A stretch of 64,000 nt of DNA from Bacteroidales bacterium. Lineage in GTDB: Bacteria > Bacteroidota > Bacteroidia > Bacteroidales > UBA3824. This document shows, in pieces, positions 8,291-16,765 of this stretch. The notes beneath the pieces are model-generated. The model saw only the letters and a program-made list of their open reading frames with translations, was not told the origin of the DNA and ran no database searches. The position numbers were made by a program, and so were the translations under genes. Positions within the stretch are counted from its first letter, which is position 1. The number at the start of each line of letters is the position of its first letter. The DNA lies in assembly GCA_016293845.1 (NCBI GenBank), contig JAEDDH010000002.1, positions 1-64,000 of the forward strand. Direction: 5' to 3'.

Positions 8291-8298
8291 TATCTTTG
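8291..8298 (+). promoter_or_regulatory. Promoter -7 box (TATCTTTG) of the csgG-like operon
   Basis: An exact TAnnTTTG element lies 32 bp before the ATG of the CsgG-family gene. A T-rich stretch (8261-8266) sits about where the -33 element is expected. Confidence 0.6.
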
Positions 8299-8330
8299 TT
8301 GGTGAATAATAACTAAAAATTTTACACACT

Positions 8331-9293
8331 ATGAAAAAACCAACAATCAAAAAAACGCTATTAAAAGTAGTATTTTGTGGAATTGCCGTAGTTCTTTTAA
8401 CCAGTCAAGCCCAAGCGCAACGTAAGACTAAGGTTGTAGAACAACCAGAAACAGTAGTAGAAACACAAGAAGGGAAAATATTAAAACGAAAGGTTGCTAT
8501 TGGTAGATTCTCAAATGAGACTCAATATGGTAAAGGTCTCTTTTATGACAAAGAAAACGACCCTATGGGCAAACAGGCTTTGGATATTCTTTCTTCAAAA
8601 CTTGCTGCATCAGGGAAATTCATGCTTTTGGAACGTAATGATTTGGCATCTTTGCTTGAAGAATGTCAAAAAGGCAACCAAAGTTTTTCTAAAATTGGTG
8701 CCGACTATCTTATTATTGGCTCAGTGACTGAATTTGGACGTAAAAATGTCGGCAAACAAGGAGTTGTAGGCAGTAGTAGGTCTCAAATTGTGGAAGCCGC
8801 TGTATCTATCCGACTTGTTGACGTATCTACTGGATTAATAGTTTATTCTGATGAAGGCAAAGGTTCTGCTGAACTCTCATCAAAGACAACGTTAGGCGTT
8901 GGAGGTAGAATGGATTATGATGCTACACTTAGTGACAAGGCAATTTCAGAGGCAATAGGACAACTTGTGGAAAATATTATTAATAAATGTACCGACAAAC
9001 CGTGGCGAACATTTTTCCTTTCATACGATGCTGATGCTGTTCTTATAGGTGGTGGCGCAAGTCAAGGTATAGCGGTAGGCGACAAATTCAGTATTATGAC
9101 TAAAGGAAAAACTGTTACCAATCCTCAAACGGGAATGAAGGTAGAATTGCCAGGTAAAGAAGTTGGCACTGTCGAAGTTGTGATGACAGGTGGTGATACT
9201 CCAGAAACTGAATATTCGTTTGTGAATGTTTCTTCTACTGGCGAAATTGATCGGAATCATCTTGAAAACTACATAATTGAGGCAAAAAAATAA
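8331..9293 (+). CDS. CsgG/HfaB-family secretion lipoprotein-like protein
   Basis: This 320-residue protein has a signal peptide ending near SQAQAQ and a CsgG-type domain: KVAIGRFSNETQYGKG, then QALDILSSKLAASGKFMLLERNDLASLLEE, ADYLIIGSVTEFG, and VSIRLVDVSTGLIVYSDEGKGSA. CsgG forms the outer-membrane nonamer that exports curli subunits, but many CsgG relatives occur without curli genes. Classical CsgG is a lipoprotein; here I see no lipobox Cys, so anchoring may differ. It is the first gene of a four-gene operon with a small lipoprotein, a DUF4810 lipoprotein and a DUF799 lipoprotein. A comparable CsgG-DUF4810-GNA1162 order is known from Neisseria and other Proteobacteria. The module probably assembles an outer-membrane complex of unknown cargo. 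Confidence 0.85.
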   Translation: MKKPTIKKTLLKVVFCGIAVVLLTSQAQAQRKTKVVEQPETVVETQEGKILKRKVAIGRFSNETQYGKGLFYDKENDPMGKQALDILSSKLAASGKFMLLERNDLASLLEECQKGNQSFSKIGADYLIIGSVTEFGRKNVGKQGVVGSSRSQIVEAAVSIRLVDVSTGLIVYSDEGKGSAELSSKTTLGVGGRMDYDATLSDKAISEAIGQLVENIINKCTDKPWRTFFLSYDADAVLIGGGASQGIAVGDKFSIMTKGKTVTNPQTGMKVELPGKEVGTVEVVMTGGDTPETEYSFVNVSSTGEIDRNHLENYIIEAKK

Positions 9294-9311
9294 CTATAAT
9301 ATTGTAACGCT

Positions 9312-9659
9312 ATGACAAAGAATAAGTTTTTAATGCTTGCGCTTATATTAGTAACGTGTTTGTTTACTAGTTGCAGGGTGAACTATCCTGTGGCGCAGCA
9401 AAGTGGAAAGGACGATGTAGCATTTCTATTGTTTGCAAGTCCCGATGAGTATGTTGGAAAAACGGTCAAGGTAACTCTTGATGGTAAAACAACATTTGAA
9501 GCCGATGTCATAAAAATGAAGAAAGCTCACACCAAGGGTACTCAGTATTCAGTATCCACAGGTTCCAAAAGTATAAAAGTGGAATCCGACGGTAAAGTGC
9601 TTTATCAAAAAGTATTGATGTTGTCGGCACAAGAAACAAAGTTGATTACTTTACCATAA
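9312..9659 (+). CDS. Small hypothetical lipoprotein in the csgG-like operon
   Basis: This 115-residue protein has a lipoprotein signal peptide with lipobox FTSCR. The mature part is predicted beta-rich (YVGKTVKVTLDGKTTFEADVIKMKK, then YSVSTGSKSIKVESDGKVLYQKVL). I do not recognise a family. It lies 18 bp after the CsgG-family gene and 29 bp before the DUF4810 gene, so it belongs to the same transcription unit, and it is an extra member compared with the three-gene version known elsewhere. It could be a periplasm-facing accessory of the complex. Confidence 0.75.
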   Translation: MTKNKFLMLALILVTCLFTSCRVNYPVAQQSGKDDVAFLLFASPDEYVGKTVKVTLDGKTTFEADVIKMKKAHTKGTQYSVSTGSKSIKVESDGKVLYQKVLMLSAQETKLITLP

Positions 9660-9688
9660 CAAATTTTAATCTATTAAATTCAACGTTT

Positions 9689-10054
9689 ATGAAAAAATTT
9701 ATTTTGTTTGCCGCCGTACTATGTTGTGTGGCGGTGTTGAATTCGTGTTCACCGAAAGCACCGCTTTATGCGTGGTACAACTATGATGATGTAGCATATC
9801 GCCTAATGCAAAACAATGACGAAGTCAGTGAAGGGGCTTTGTGTGATGTAGGCATTCGGATGATTTGCGGCGCGGGCATTGTTAAAGAATTGAAAGACGG
9901 CGGTACGGTTCCTCCAGGTATCTACGCCGAAGTAGGCTATCTCTATTTCAAACAAGGCAAGAAAGATTTGGCTGTGAAATACTTTGAAAAAGAGATGGAG
10001 GCCTATCCAGAATCGAAAGTTTACGTTAGTAGAATTTTAAAGCAATTGAAATGA
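9689..10054 (+). CDS. DUF4810-type lipoprotein
   Basis: This 121-residue lipoprotein (lipobox LNSCS) has the features of DUF4810: the start of the mature part reads PLYAWYNYDDVAYRL, and the end has a TPR-like helix pair (PPGIYAEVGYLYFKQGKKDLAVKYFEKEMEAYPES). Proteins of this family are encoded between CsgG-like and GNA1162-like (DUF799) genes in several phyla, and this is the case here. The stop codon overlaps the start of the next gene (ATGATG), so translation is likely coupled. The role is unknown but should be a helper in an outer-membrane lipoprotein complex. Confidence 0.85.
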   Translation: MKKFILFAAVLCCVAVLNSCSPKAPLYAWYNYDDVAYRLMQNNDEVSEGALCDVGIRMICGAGIVKELKDGGTVPPGIYAEVGYLYFKQGKKDLAVKYFEKEMEAYPESKVYVSRILKQLK

Positions 10055-10818
10055 TGAGAAAGATATTATTACATTGTGCGTTTATTATTGTCGCACTATT
10101 GACCGCATCTTGCGGCATTACAAAAGAAATGAAATATGCGGATATGTATTCGCAGCAACCTACAAGCATTATGATTATGCCGCCGATTAATCAGACAAGT
10201 TTTGTCGACGCAAAGTTGATTTACTTCAGTTCTTTGTATCGTCCGCTCTGCGAACGCGGATACTATGTATTCTCTCCGTATATGACAATGGAGATGCTCC
10301 AAAATGAAAGCGCATACGATGCGGAACCATTTTTAAATGGTGATTTGAAAATATTCAATCAAGTGTTAGGCGCTGATGCAGCATTGTTTACCGTTATCAA
10401 AAAATGGAAAAAGGCCACTGTTGGAAGTTCGATTAATGTCGATGTCGAATACATTTTACGTTCTACCACTACAGGACAAACTCTTTATCATAGAGAAGGC
10501 GAACTCAAATTGGATTTGAGTGTTAAAACAGGGTTTGGGGGCATTGGTGGCTTTATTGCTGATGCCGCTCTGAGCAAACTCAACCAGGGTCTTACTGATA
10601 AAATAGAAGCGGGGAGGCTTTGCAATTTTTTCACTCTTAACGATATGCCAGTTGGAAAATACCACAATGAATTTGGCAAAGATAAGAATGTAAAACTCGA
10701 TAAGAAATCTACTGTGAAAACAAAGGTTGCTCCGATGCATTTCTATCAGCCTGAAAAAGGGTTGAAAAACAGTAACCGTATTAATGCCGAAGTCGAAAAA
10801 CTCAAATCAGCCAATTAA
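10051..10818 (+). CDS. DUF799 / GNA1162-type lipoprotein
   Basis: This 255-residue lipoprotein (lipobox LTASCG) matches the DUF799 family known from Neisseria GNA1162: an N-terminal MKYADMY stretch, then SIMIMPPINQTSFVDAK, ERGYYVFSPYMTMEMLQNE and VLGADAALFTVIKKWKK. The Neisseria homologue has a fold related to TolB-type N-terminal domains and has been proposed as part of a transport complex. The gene overlaps the DUF4810 gene by 4 bp and ends the operon, followed by a terminator. The C-terminal 60 residues are Lys-rich and probably disordered. Confidence 0.85.
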   Translation: MMRKILLHCAFIIVALLTASCGITKEMKYADMYSQQPTSIMIMPPINQTSFVDAKLIYFSSLYRPLCERGYYVFSPYMTMEMLQNESAYDAEPFLNGDLKIFNQVLGADAALFTVIKKWKKATVGSSINVDVEYILRSTTTGQTLYHREGELKLDLSVKTGFGGIGGFIADAALSKLNQGLTDKIEAGRLCNFFTLNDMPVGKYHNEFGKDKNVKLDKKSTVKTKVAPMHFYQPEKGLKNSNRINAEVEKLKSAN

Positions 10819-10845
10819 TTTATCAAGTTTGTTAAAATCTTAATA

Positions 10846-10879
10846 GCGGTAAAGCCATTTGTGCTTTGCCGTTTTTTTG
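10846..10879 (+). terminator. Intrinsic terminator of the csgG-like operon
   Basis: GGTAAAGC pairs with GCTTTGCC around a 7-nt loop and is followed by seven Ts, 30 bp after the DUF799 stop codon. Confidence 0.8.
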
Positions 10880-10901
10880 TAAACACTTAATTTCTATTGA
10901 T

Positions 10902-11207
10902 TTAAATATCCTTTTTCAAAGTCTTTGGACTTCGGGTGGTGTCCCAAAAGTTTTCTACCATAACGGTGTCGTTATCGACGAAGTAGATTATTTTAAATCT
11001 TTTGTCGAACAAAACAGCGCGGTATTGGATAGGATACTCTTTTAATAATGGTTCTAAACCGCTTTCGGGAAAGGAGGTAAGACGGCGGAGGATTTTTTCG
11101 TACATTGTACGTTTTTTAGACACAATAGTACTACCGTAGTTCTCCAAACAATATTCAAAATAGGTTTTTATCCTTTTTTGAAATTTTTTAGACAAGACAA
11201 TCTTCAT
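10902..11207 (-). CDS. RelE/ParE-family toxin
   Basis: This 101-residue basic protein has the RelE/ParE layout: two N-terminal helices (MKIVLSKKFQKRIKTYFEYCLENYG), then a beta-sheet with QYRAVLFDKRFKIIYFVDNDTVMVENFWDTTRSP. The pattern R-x-hydrophobic-x-F-x-K-R-F-K-I-I-Y-F is typical. It would inhibit translation or DNA gyrase when freed from its partner; sequence alone does not decide which. It overlaps the upstream antitoxin gene by 20 bp, a standard arrangement for coupled toxin-antitoxin expression. Confidence 0.8.
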   Translation of the reverse strand: MKIVLSKKFQKRIKTYFEYCLENYGSTIVSKKRTMYEKILRRLTSFPESGLEPLLKEYPIQYRAVLFDKRFKIIYFVDNDTVMVENFWDTTRSPKTLKKDI

Positions 11208-11499
11208 ACTCTTCTATCATTTTATCAATTTCTGCCAAACTTTCATCAAGGGTAATACACTGCCCTGCACGCATTTCTGCTTCAATTTCTTGAAGTTCTT
11301 TATAAGCCTCTTCCGGGGTTTGCGGTGTGGGGAAATGAAGGTCGATTTCAACATCATCGTCCTCGTCTTGTTCTTCTTCTAAAACAGAGTCGGTGAGTTT
11401 TGAAATGAGTGTGAGTTTCTCCTTTTTGGTAAAATTGCGGAGTATGTTCCAATATTTGTCTACGGCATCTGAGCCGGTATGTTTTACTGCTGCTTCCAT
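11188..11499 (-). CDS. Antitoxin partner of the RelE/ParE toxin
   Basis: This 103-residue acidic protein is all-helical in appearance, with an N-terminal part (DKYWNILRNFTKKEKLTLISKLTDSVLEEE) similar to small Bacteroidota antitoxins, and an acidic C-terminal segment (EIEAEMRAGQCITLDESLAEIDKMIEEYED) that would wrap around the toxin. No clear DNA-binding motif is seen. It precedes and overlaps the toxin gene. A strong promoter (TTTG-N20-TATATTTG) lies just upstream, which suggests a self-contained transcription unit. Confidence 0.75.
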   Translation of the reverse strand: MEAAVKHTGSDAVDKYWNILRNFTKKEKLTLISKLTDSVLEEEQDEDDDVEIDLHFPTPQTPEEAYKELQEIEAEMRAGQCITLDESLAEIDKMIEEYEDCLV

Positions 11500-11515
11500 A
11501 GTAATTTGTTTTCTG

Positions 11516-11547
11516 CAAATATAACTATTGTTTTTATTTTTTGCAAA
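11516..11547 (-). promoter_or_regulatory. Promoter of the toxin-antitoxin operon
   Basis: On the minus strand TTTG (11547-11544) is separated by exactly 20 nt from TATATTTG (11523-11516), an exact fit to the Bacteroidota vegetative promoter. The box lies 17 bp before the antitoxin ATG. Confidence 0.7.
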
Positions 11548-11548
11548 A

Positions 11549-11588
11549 AAAAATCGCCGATAAGAAAATCCTTATCGGCGGTTTTTTA
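11549..11588 (-). terminator. Terminator at the end of the rnf operon
   Basis: A perfect 10-bp stem (CGCCGATAAG at 11555-11564 and CTTATCGGCG at 11571-11580) is followed on the minus strand by a T-run. T-runs exist on both sides, so it can work in both directions. It lies about 25 bp after rnfA. Confidence 0.85.
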
Positions 11589-11609
11589 TCAACTATTAAA
11601 TTCTGTTTC

Positions 11610-12182
11610 TTAGCACAATCCCGAGAATCCCATAAATGCCAATGCCAAGATTCCAGCGGTGATGAAGGCAATGGGTACGCCTTTCATTGCGGAGGGCACT
11701 TCGGCAAGTTCCAACTGTTCGCGGAGACCAGCAAAGATTACTAGCGCAAGTCCGTAGCCGAGGGCGTTGGCAAGGGCAAATACTGCTGCTTCGGCTGCTC
11801 CGTAGGCGGGTTCGCTTACTGCAAGTATTGCCACACCAAGCACTGTACAGTTGGTGGTAATCAAGGGGAGAAAGATGCCGAGCGACTGATACAGCGCGGG
11901 ACTGACTTTTTTCAAAACAATTTCTACCATCTGAACGAGCGAGGCTATCACTAATATAAAGGTGATGGTCTGCATAAACTCGATGTGATACATATCGAGG
12001 AGTTTCTGAATGTAGAACGTTACCAATGTGGCAATTACCATTACAAAGGCAACGGCTCCGCTCATACCTATGGCGGTTTTCACCTTGTTGGATACGCCGA
12101 TAAAGGGGCAGATTCCAAGGAATTTGGCGAGTACAACGTTGTTGACAAATATCGCCGAGATTATTATCAATAGGTATTCCAT
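11610..12182 (-). CDS. rnfA: Rnf complex subunit RnfA
   Basis: This 190-residue integral membrane protein has six hydrophobic segments and the RnfA/NqrE pattern, including NNVVLAKFLGICPFIGVSNKVKTAIGM near the N-terminus and ALGYGLALVIFAGLREQLE near the C-terminus. With RnfE it forms the membrane core that binds an iron-sulfur centre and couples ferredoxin:NAD oxidoreduction to ion movement. It is the last gene of the rnf operon, 3 bp after rnfE, and is followed by a terminator. Confidence 0.95.
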   Translation of the reverse strand: MEYLLIIISAIFVNNVVLAKFLGICPFIGVSNKVKTAIGMSGAVAFVMVIATLVTFYIQKLLDMYHIEFMQTITFILVIASLVQMVEIVLKKVSPALYQSLGIFLPLITTNCTVLGVAILAVSEPAYGAAEAAVFALANALGYGLALVIFAGLREQLELAEVPSAMKGVPIAFITAGILALAFMGFSGLC

Positions 12183-12185
12183 AGT

Positions 12186-12785
12186 TTATTCCTCCTTTTT
12201 GTAGATTTTTTTGCTGAGAAGATTTGCTCCGGCGATAAGCAGTCCGAGAACGAGAAACGCTCCGGGTGCGAGCACAAAGCCGATGATGCCGTCGCCTTCG
12301 ATAAACTTCAATCCAAAAATGCTGCCGCTGCCGAGCATCTCTCTTGCCGCGCCAAGCACTGTGAGTGCGAGTGTAAAGCCGAGACCCATACCCAATCCGT
12401 CGAGAGCCGAGTCGATTGCGTTGTTTTTGTTGGCGAATGCCTCAGCGCGTCCAAGCACCAAGCAGTTTACCACGATAAGGGGAATAAAAAGTCCGAGCGA
12501 ATCGTAGAGGGCGGGCACGTAGGCTTCCATCACCAATTGCAATATTGTTACAAGCGAGGCTATCACCACAATGTAGGCAGGTATGTGCACATTGTTAGGG
12601 ATGATGTTTTTTATAAGCGAGATTATGATGTTGGACAGCACCACCACAAACATAGTGGCCACGCCCATACCAAGTCCGTTGATGGCCGATGTGGTAACGC
12701 CCAACGTGGGACACATACCCAATATCAGCACCAACGCCGGATTCTCTTTGAGAATGCCTTTTGAAAAAATTTGAAACTTGCTCAT
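12186..12785 (-). CDS. rnfE: Rnf complex subunit RnfE
   Basis: This 199-residue membrane protein has the RnfE/NqrD pattern: GILKENPALVLILGMCPTLGVTTSAING at the N-terminus, IVVNCLVLGRAEAFANKN in the middle and six membrane segments. It is homologous to RnfA and packs against it with inverted topology. It sits between rnfG and rnfA in the operon. Confidence 0.95.
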   Translation of the reverse strand: MSKFQIFSKGILKENPALVLILGMCPTLGVTTSAINGLGMGVATMFVVVLSNIIISLIKNIIPNNVHIPAYIVVIASLVTILQLVMEAYVPALYDSLGLFIPLIVVNCLVLGRAEAFANKNNAIDSALDGLGMGLGFTLALTVLGAAREMLGSGSIFGLKFIEGDGIIGFVLAPGAFLVLGLLIAGANLLSKKIYKKEE

Positions 12786-12816
12786 ATTGTTTCGTTTTTA
12801 GATTCGTTAGTTGAAA

Positions 12817-13449
12817 TTAGTTTTGCGGCTCGGCCTGTTGTGTGGCTCCGCTTACGGCTTCGGGTTTTGCACCTTTGATATAGCCCATAAAGGTTTTGTA
12901 GGCGAGTTCCACTGCGCCGGTGTATGCACGCGAAGTAATTGTGGCTGCGGTAATTGCGTCTACGTCGCCGCCGTCTTTTGTAACAGCGAGTTTATAGGAT
13001 TCGGGATTTTTGCCGTTGAATCGTTCTGCCCAATTCGACTTGCTTTTTTGGCATTTGTCGCCCAGACCGGGGGTTTCGTTGAGCGATACCACCTCGGTGT
13101 TGAAGATTGTGCCGTCGGGCAAGAAGCCTACAAGCACCTCGATTTTGCCGCCGTAACCTTTGTTGCTAAACGACGATACTGCGTAGCCCACTGTTTCGCC
13201 GTTTGATTTGGCGGGATAGCAGAGCAACGAATCGTTGTCGGCCGAAACTATTGTAAATGCCTCGTCTATTGGCGAATTGTCGAACTGAGGCAGCACTTTT
13301 GATACGGTTTTTACCTTTTTGGTTTGACGTGCGTTGTCGATAACGGGTTTTGTGGCATTGTATACGGCCGCCACTCCCGCCGAGCATACCAGCGCTATGC
13401 CTAAGAGCACCAGTACCATACTTAATAATGTAGGATTTTTCTTGTCCAT
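12817..13449 (-). CDS. rnfG: Rnf complex subunit RnfG (FMN-binding)
   Basis: This 210-residue protein has one N-terminal membrane helix and a periplasmic FMN-binding domain. The covalent flavinylation site appears as DAITAATITSRAY, where the Thr of TITS accepts FMN by phosphoester linkage through ApbE-type enzymes. An acidic GEPETPGLGDK-like element is seen as SLNETPGLGDKCQKS. The C-terminal 20 residues (AKPEAVSGATQQAEPQN) form an extension. It moves electrons within the Rnf complex. Confidence 0.93.
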   Translation of the reverse strand: MDKKNPTLLSMVLVLLGIALVCSAGVAAVYNATKPVIDNARQTKKVKTVSKVLPQFDNSPIDEAFTIVSADNDSLLCYPAKSNGETVGYAVSSFSNKGYGGKIEVLVGFLPDGTIFNTEVVSLNETPGLGDKCQKSKSNWAERFNGKNPESYKLAVTKDGGDVDAITAATITSRAYTGAVELAYKTFMGYIKGAKPEAVSGATQQAEPQN

Positions 13450-13451
13450 TG

Positions 13452-14432
13452 TTATTTGGTTTTAGGCGCGCCGAAACGTGCAGGTTGAAATTTCTTGTTG
13501 ATTAGCGGTACAACGGCGTTCATCAGCAGTATTGCAAAACTCATTCCTTCGGGATAGTTACCCCAAAGTCTTATTATAATGGTTAATAAGCCGATGCCTA
13601 CGCCGAAAATGATTTTGCCGGTTGCGCTCATTGGCGATGTTACATAGTCGGTGGCCATAAATATTGCACCGAGAAGCAAACCTCCGCCTAAGATATGGTA
13701 GAGAGGGTTGACATATTGGCTTGGGTCGATAAGCCAGAGAAGTCCGGCAAATGCAAATACTGTGAGAATTATCGAAATAGGAATATGCCAAGTGATGATT
13801 TTACGTGCAATCATATAGATGCCGCCGAGGATAAGAGCAATTGCAGCCACCTCGCCGAGACTTCCGCCTATCTTTCCAATAAACATGTCTAAAAAATTCG
13901 CATTTTCGCAGAGAGAGAGGTTGCCTGCCTTGATTGCAGCCATCGGGGTTGCACCTGTAACGGCGTCTAAGTAACTCAAACGGCTTTCGATAGGTTTGGG
14001 CCACGAAGTCATCATCTGCACGGGGAACGAAATCAGCAAGAATACACGAGCCACAAGCGCGGGGTTGAAGAGGTTGCAGCCCAATCCGCCGAAACACATT
14101 TTGGCAATGCCTATTGCTATAAGTGCGCCAAACATTACTATAAACGGCGAGATGTTTGACGGCAGGTTGAATGCCAAGAGCACGCCTGTGAGGATTGCGC
14201 TTCCGTCGGCGATGTGGGGCTGTTGTTTGAGCAAATATTTGGTAATTAGCCACTCAAACAGTACGCACGAGCCCACCGACACAAGGGTGGTGACCAACGC
14301 TCCGATTCCAAAAGAGTAGAGCGAAACTAAAAATGTGGGTATCAGTGCCGTCAGCACGCCGAACATAAGACTTTTGGTGGTCGGCTTGTCTTTGAAATGC
14401 GGCGACGGCGATATTGTTAACAGATTACTCAT
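13452..14432 (-). CDS. rnfD: Rnf complex subunit RnfD (FMN-binding)
   Basis: This 326-residue protein has about nine to ten membrane segments and the RnfD/NqrB signature. The covalent FMN attachment site is seen in DAVTGATPMAAIK, where the Thr of TGAT carries the flavin. The N-terminus reads LTISPSPHFKDKPTTKSLMF, as in other RnfD proteins. It is separated from rnfC by 20 bp and from rnfG by 2 bp. Confidence 0.95.
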   Translation of the reverse strand: MSNLLTISPSPHFKDKPTTKSLMFGVLTALIPTFLVSLYSFGIGALVTTLVSVGSCVLFEWLITKYLLKQQPHIADGSAILTGVLLAFNLPSNISPFIVMFGALIAIGIAKMCFGGLGCNLFNPALVARVFLLISFPVQMMTSWPKPIESRLSYLDAVTGATPMAAIKAGNLSLCENANFLDMFIGKIGGSLGEVAAIALILGGIYMIARKIITWHIPISIILTVFAFAGLLWLIDPSQYVNPLYHILGGGLLLGAIFMATDYVTSPMSATGKIIFGVGIGLLTIIIRLWGNYPEGMSFAILLMNAVVPLINKKFQPARFGAPKTK

Positions 14433-14452
14433 TGTATTAATGTTTCAGCAGA

Positions 14453-15790
14453 TTATTTTTTTCGTGATCTAATAATGCCCATAACTGTGGATTTGCCGAG
14501 GCGCATATAATCGAGCAACGGACGGGCGGCGGGACAACTGTAAACGCAGCATCCGCACTCAATGCAGTCGTAGATGTAATGCTCTTCGCACTCGTCCCAC
14601 ATCTTTTTGCGCGAATATACCGACAGCAGATAGGGCTCTAATCCCATGGGACAGGCGTCGACGCATTTGCCGCAGCGTATGCAGGGTTCGGGTTCGCGAC
14701 GGTGTGCAAGTTCTTCGGGCATAATGAGTACGCCCGATGTGCCTTTTGCCACGGGGAAATCGGTGTTGGTGGCGGCTTTGCCCATCATAGGACCTCCGCT
14801 TATCACCTTGCCGGTATCTTCGGGAAGTCCTCCGGCAGCCTCTATCAGCAGATTTACTGGTGTGCCAATGCGTGCGAGAAAGTTCGACGGATTTTTTACC
14901 GAATTACCTGTAACTGTTACCACACGCTCAATAAGGGGTTTGTTTTTCATAACAGCCTCGTATACAGCCACTGCGGTGCCGGCGTTTGACACTACCGCGC
15001 CCACGTCGATAGGAAGTTTGCCCGAGGGCACTTCTTTGTTCATAATGGCTTTGATGAGGTGTTTTTCGCTGCCCTGCGGATATTTGAGGGCAAGGGGAAC
15101 TACCATTATACCAGCGTATTTGCGGCTGAGTTCGGTAAGTTTTTCGATGGCGTCGGGCTTGTTGGCTTCAATGCCTATAAATGCCTTTTCGGTTTTAACG
15201 GCTTTCATTATCAGTTTTACGCCCACCATCAGTTGCTCGCTTTTTTCGAGCATTACGCGGTGGTCGGCGGTGAGGTAAGGCTCGCACTCTACACCGTTGA
15301 TTAATACGGCTTCTGCCTTTTTTTCGAGCGGAACGGTGAATTTTACGTGAGCGGGAAATGTTGCGCCGCCCATACCCACTATTCCGGCTGCTGTAACTCG
15401 GTCGATAATCTCCTTGTCGGAAAATTTGTCGACGTTGGTATCAAGGGTTTCGGAGCGGTCGATTTCTTCCATCCACTCGTCGCCTTCTACTTTTATGGTA
15501 ACGCCCATTTTGGCAATTCCGCTTGGGTCGGGAACAGGTCCAACGGCTGTAATCGTGCCTGAAACCGAACTGTGGATATTGGCTGACACAACGCCCGAGG
15601 ACTTGGCAATCAACTGTCCCACTTTTACTTTGTCGCCTTTTTGAACAATAATGTCGGCGGGTTTGCCTATGTGCTGTGCGGCTGGAATGTATACCGTGTC
15701 GGGTATGGGCATTACTTTAATTGGCTGATCTGCCGAAAGTTTGCTGCCCGATGGGTGTACGCCGCCTATTTTAAAGGTACTTAACTTCAT
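14453..15790 (-). CDS. rnfC: Rnf complex subunit RnfC
   Basis: This 445-residue peripheral subunit carries the NADH and FMN-binding domain related to complex I NuoF (GMGGATFPAHVKF and VLINGVECEPYLTADHR), a SLBB-like region, and two C-terminal 4Fe-4S motifs: CIRCGKCVDACPMGL and CIECGCCVYSCPAARPL. It takes electrons to or from NAD. The length is typical for Bacteroidota RnfC without the long Ala-rich tail of Enterobacteria. It is 2 bp after rnfB. Confidence 0.95.
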   Translation of the reverse strand: MKLSTFKIGGVHPSGSKLSADQPIKVMPIPDTVYIPAAQHIGKPADIIVQKGDKVKVGQLIAKSSGVVSANIHSSVSGTITAVGPVPDPSGIAKMGVTIKVEGDEWMEEIDRSETLDTNVDKFSDKEIIDRVTAAGIVGMGGATFPAHVKFTVPLEKKAEAVLINGVECEPYLTADHRVMLEKSEQLMVGVKLIMKAVKTEKAFIGIEANKPDAIEKLTELSRKYAGIMVVPLALKYPQGSEKHLIKAIMNKEVPSGKLPIDVGAVVSNAGTAVAVYEAVMKNKPLIERVVTVTGNSVKNPSNFLARIGTPVNLLIEAAGGLPEDTGKVISGGPMMGKAATNTDFPVAKGTSGVLIMPEELAHRREPEPCIRCGKCVDACPMGLEPYLLSVYSRKKMWDECEEHYIYDCIECGCCVYSCPAARPLLDYMRLGKSTVMGIIRSRKK

Positions 15791-15792
15791 TT

Positions 15793-16737
15793 TTAGTTGG
15801 CATTAGGATTGTCTGATTTTTTTTCTAAAACAATTTTTTCGGGTTCGGGCTTCACCTCCACCTTGTCGGCGTTGGTGGGCTGACCCAACTCTTTGGGAGC
15901 GGCTGCCTCTTTGGGTTTGCGCGGGGGGAAGTTTTCCTCTTTGATTGCGCCCGTGGGACAAGCCTCCACACACTTGCGGCACATCTTGCACTTGGTGTAG
16001 TCGATGTATGCCACGTTGTTTTCCACGGTGATGGCACCGAACTCGCAAGTTTTGGCGCACTTGCCGCAGCCTATGCACGCCGATGAGCAGGCTTTTTTTG
16101 CCACTGCGCCTTTGTCTTTGTTGACGCACGAAACGTACACCTTGCGGAATTTAGCGGCTTTTTTTCTGAGCTCGATAATGCCTTTGGGACAGGCTTTTAC
16201 GCACGATCCGCAAGCCGTACATAGGCTTTCGTTGATTTGTGCCAGTCCTGTTTCGGGGTTAATCGACACTCCGCCAAATTCGCAGGCTGTAACGCAGTCG
16301 CCAAGACCAATACAACCAAAGGCGCATCCAGTTTCGCCAGCGTAGGTGGCAGCCACCACCGCGCACGATTTTGCGCCTTCAAAATTGTTAACCTTAGGAC
16401 GGCAGGCGGTGCTTCCTGCGCACCTTACCACAGCCACTTTTGGGTCGGGAGCCGATACTGTGCCGCCGAGAATTTCGGCAATCTTGTTCATCACGTCCGC
16501 TCCGCCTACGTTGCAGAATTTGCCTTCGAGACTTTTTACACAGCCTTCGGCAAAGTTTCGGCAGCCGGCGAATCCGCATCCGCCGCAGTTGGCTCCGGGA
16601 AGAAGTTCGTTTACTTCGTCGATCCGCGGATCTTCGTCAACTTTGAATTTTTTAGCCACCACGTACAGTATGGCGGCGGCCAAAACCGCTACTCCGCCCA
16701 ATACCGCTATGGAAATCGCTATTACGTTGTCCTCCAT
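15793..16737 (-). CDS. rnfB: Rnf complex subunit RnfB (multi-cluster ferredoxin)
   Basis: This 314-residue protein has an N-terminal membrane helix and then a Fe-S domain with the motif LLPGANCGGCGFAGCRNFAEGC, followed by a CAGSTACRP segment and ferredoxin-like motifs including CIGLGDCVTACEFGG, CTACGSCVKACPKGI, CIGCGKCAKTCEFGA and CKMCRKCVEACPTGA. It is the ferredoxin-side electron entry of the Rnf complex and is Cys-richer than the proteobacterial version, as is usual in anaerobes. The last 50 residues are a Pro/Glu/Lys-rich tail. Confidence 0.95.
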   Translation of the reverse strand: MEDNVIAISIAVLGGVAVLAAAILYVVAKKFKVDEDPRIDEVNELLPGANCGGCGFAGCRNFAEGCVKSLEGKFCNVGGADVMNKIAEILGGTVSAPDPKVAVVRCAGSTACRPKVNNFEGAKSCAVVAATYAGETGCAFGCIGLGDCVTACEFGGVSINPETGLAQINESLCTACGSCVKACPKGIIELRKKAAKFRKVYVSCVNKDKGAVAKKACSSACIGCGKCAKTCEFGAITVENNVAYIDYTKCKMCRKCVEACPTGAIKEENFPPRKPKEAAAPKELGQPTNADKVEVKPEPEKIVLEKKSDNPNAN

Positions 16738-16765
16738 TGTTGTTTGTTTATCTGATTTTTATCGA

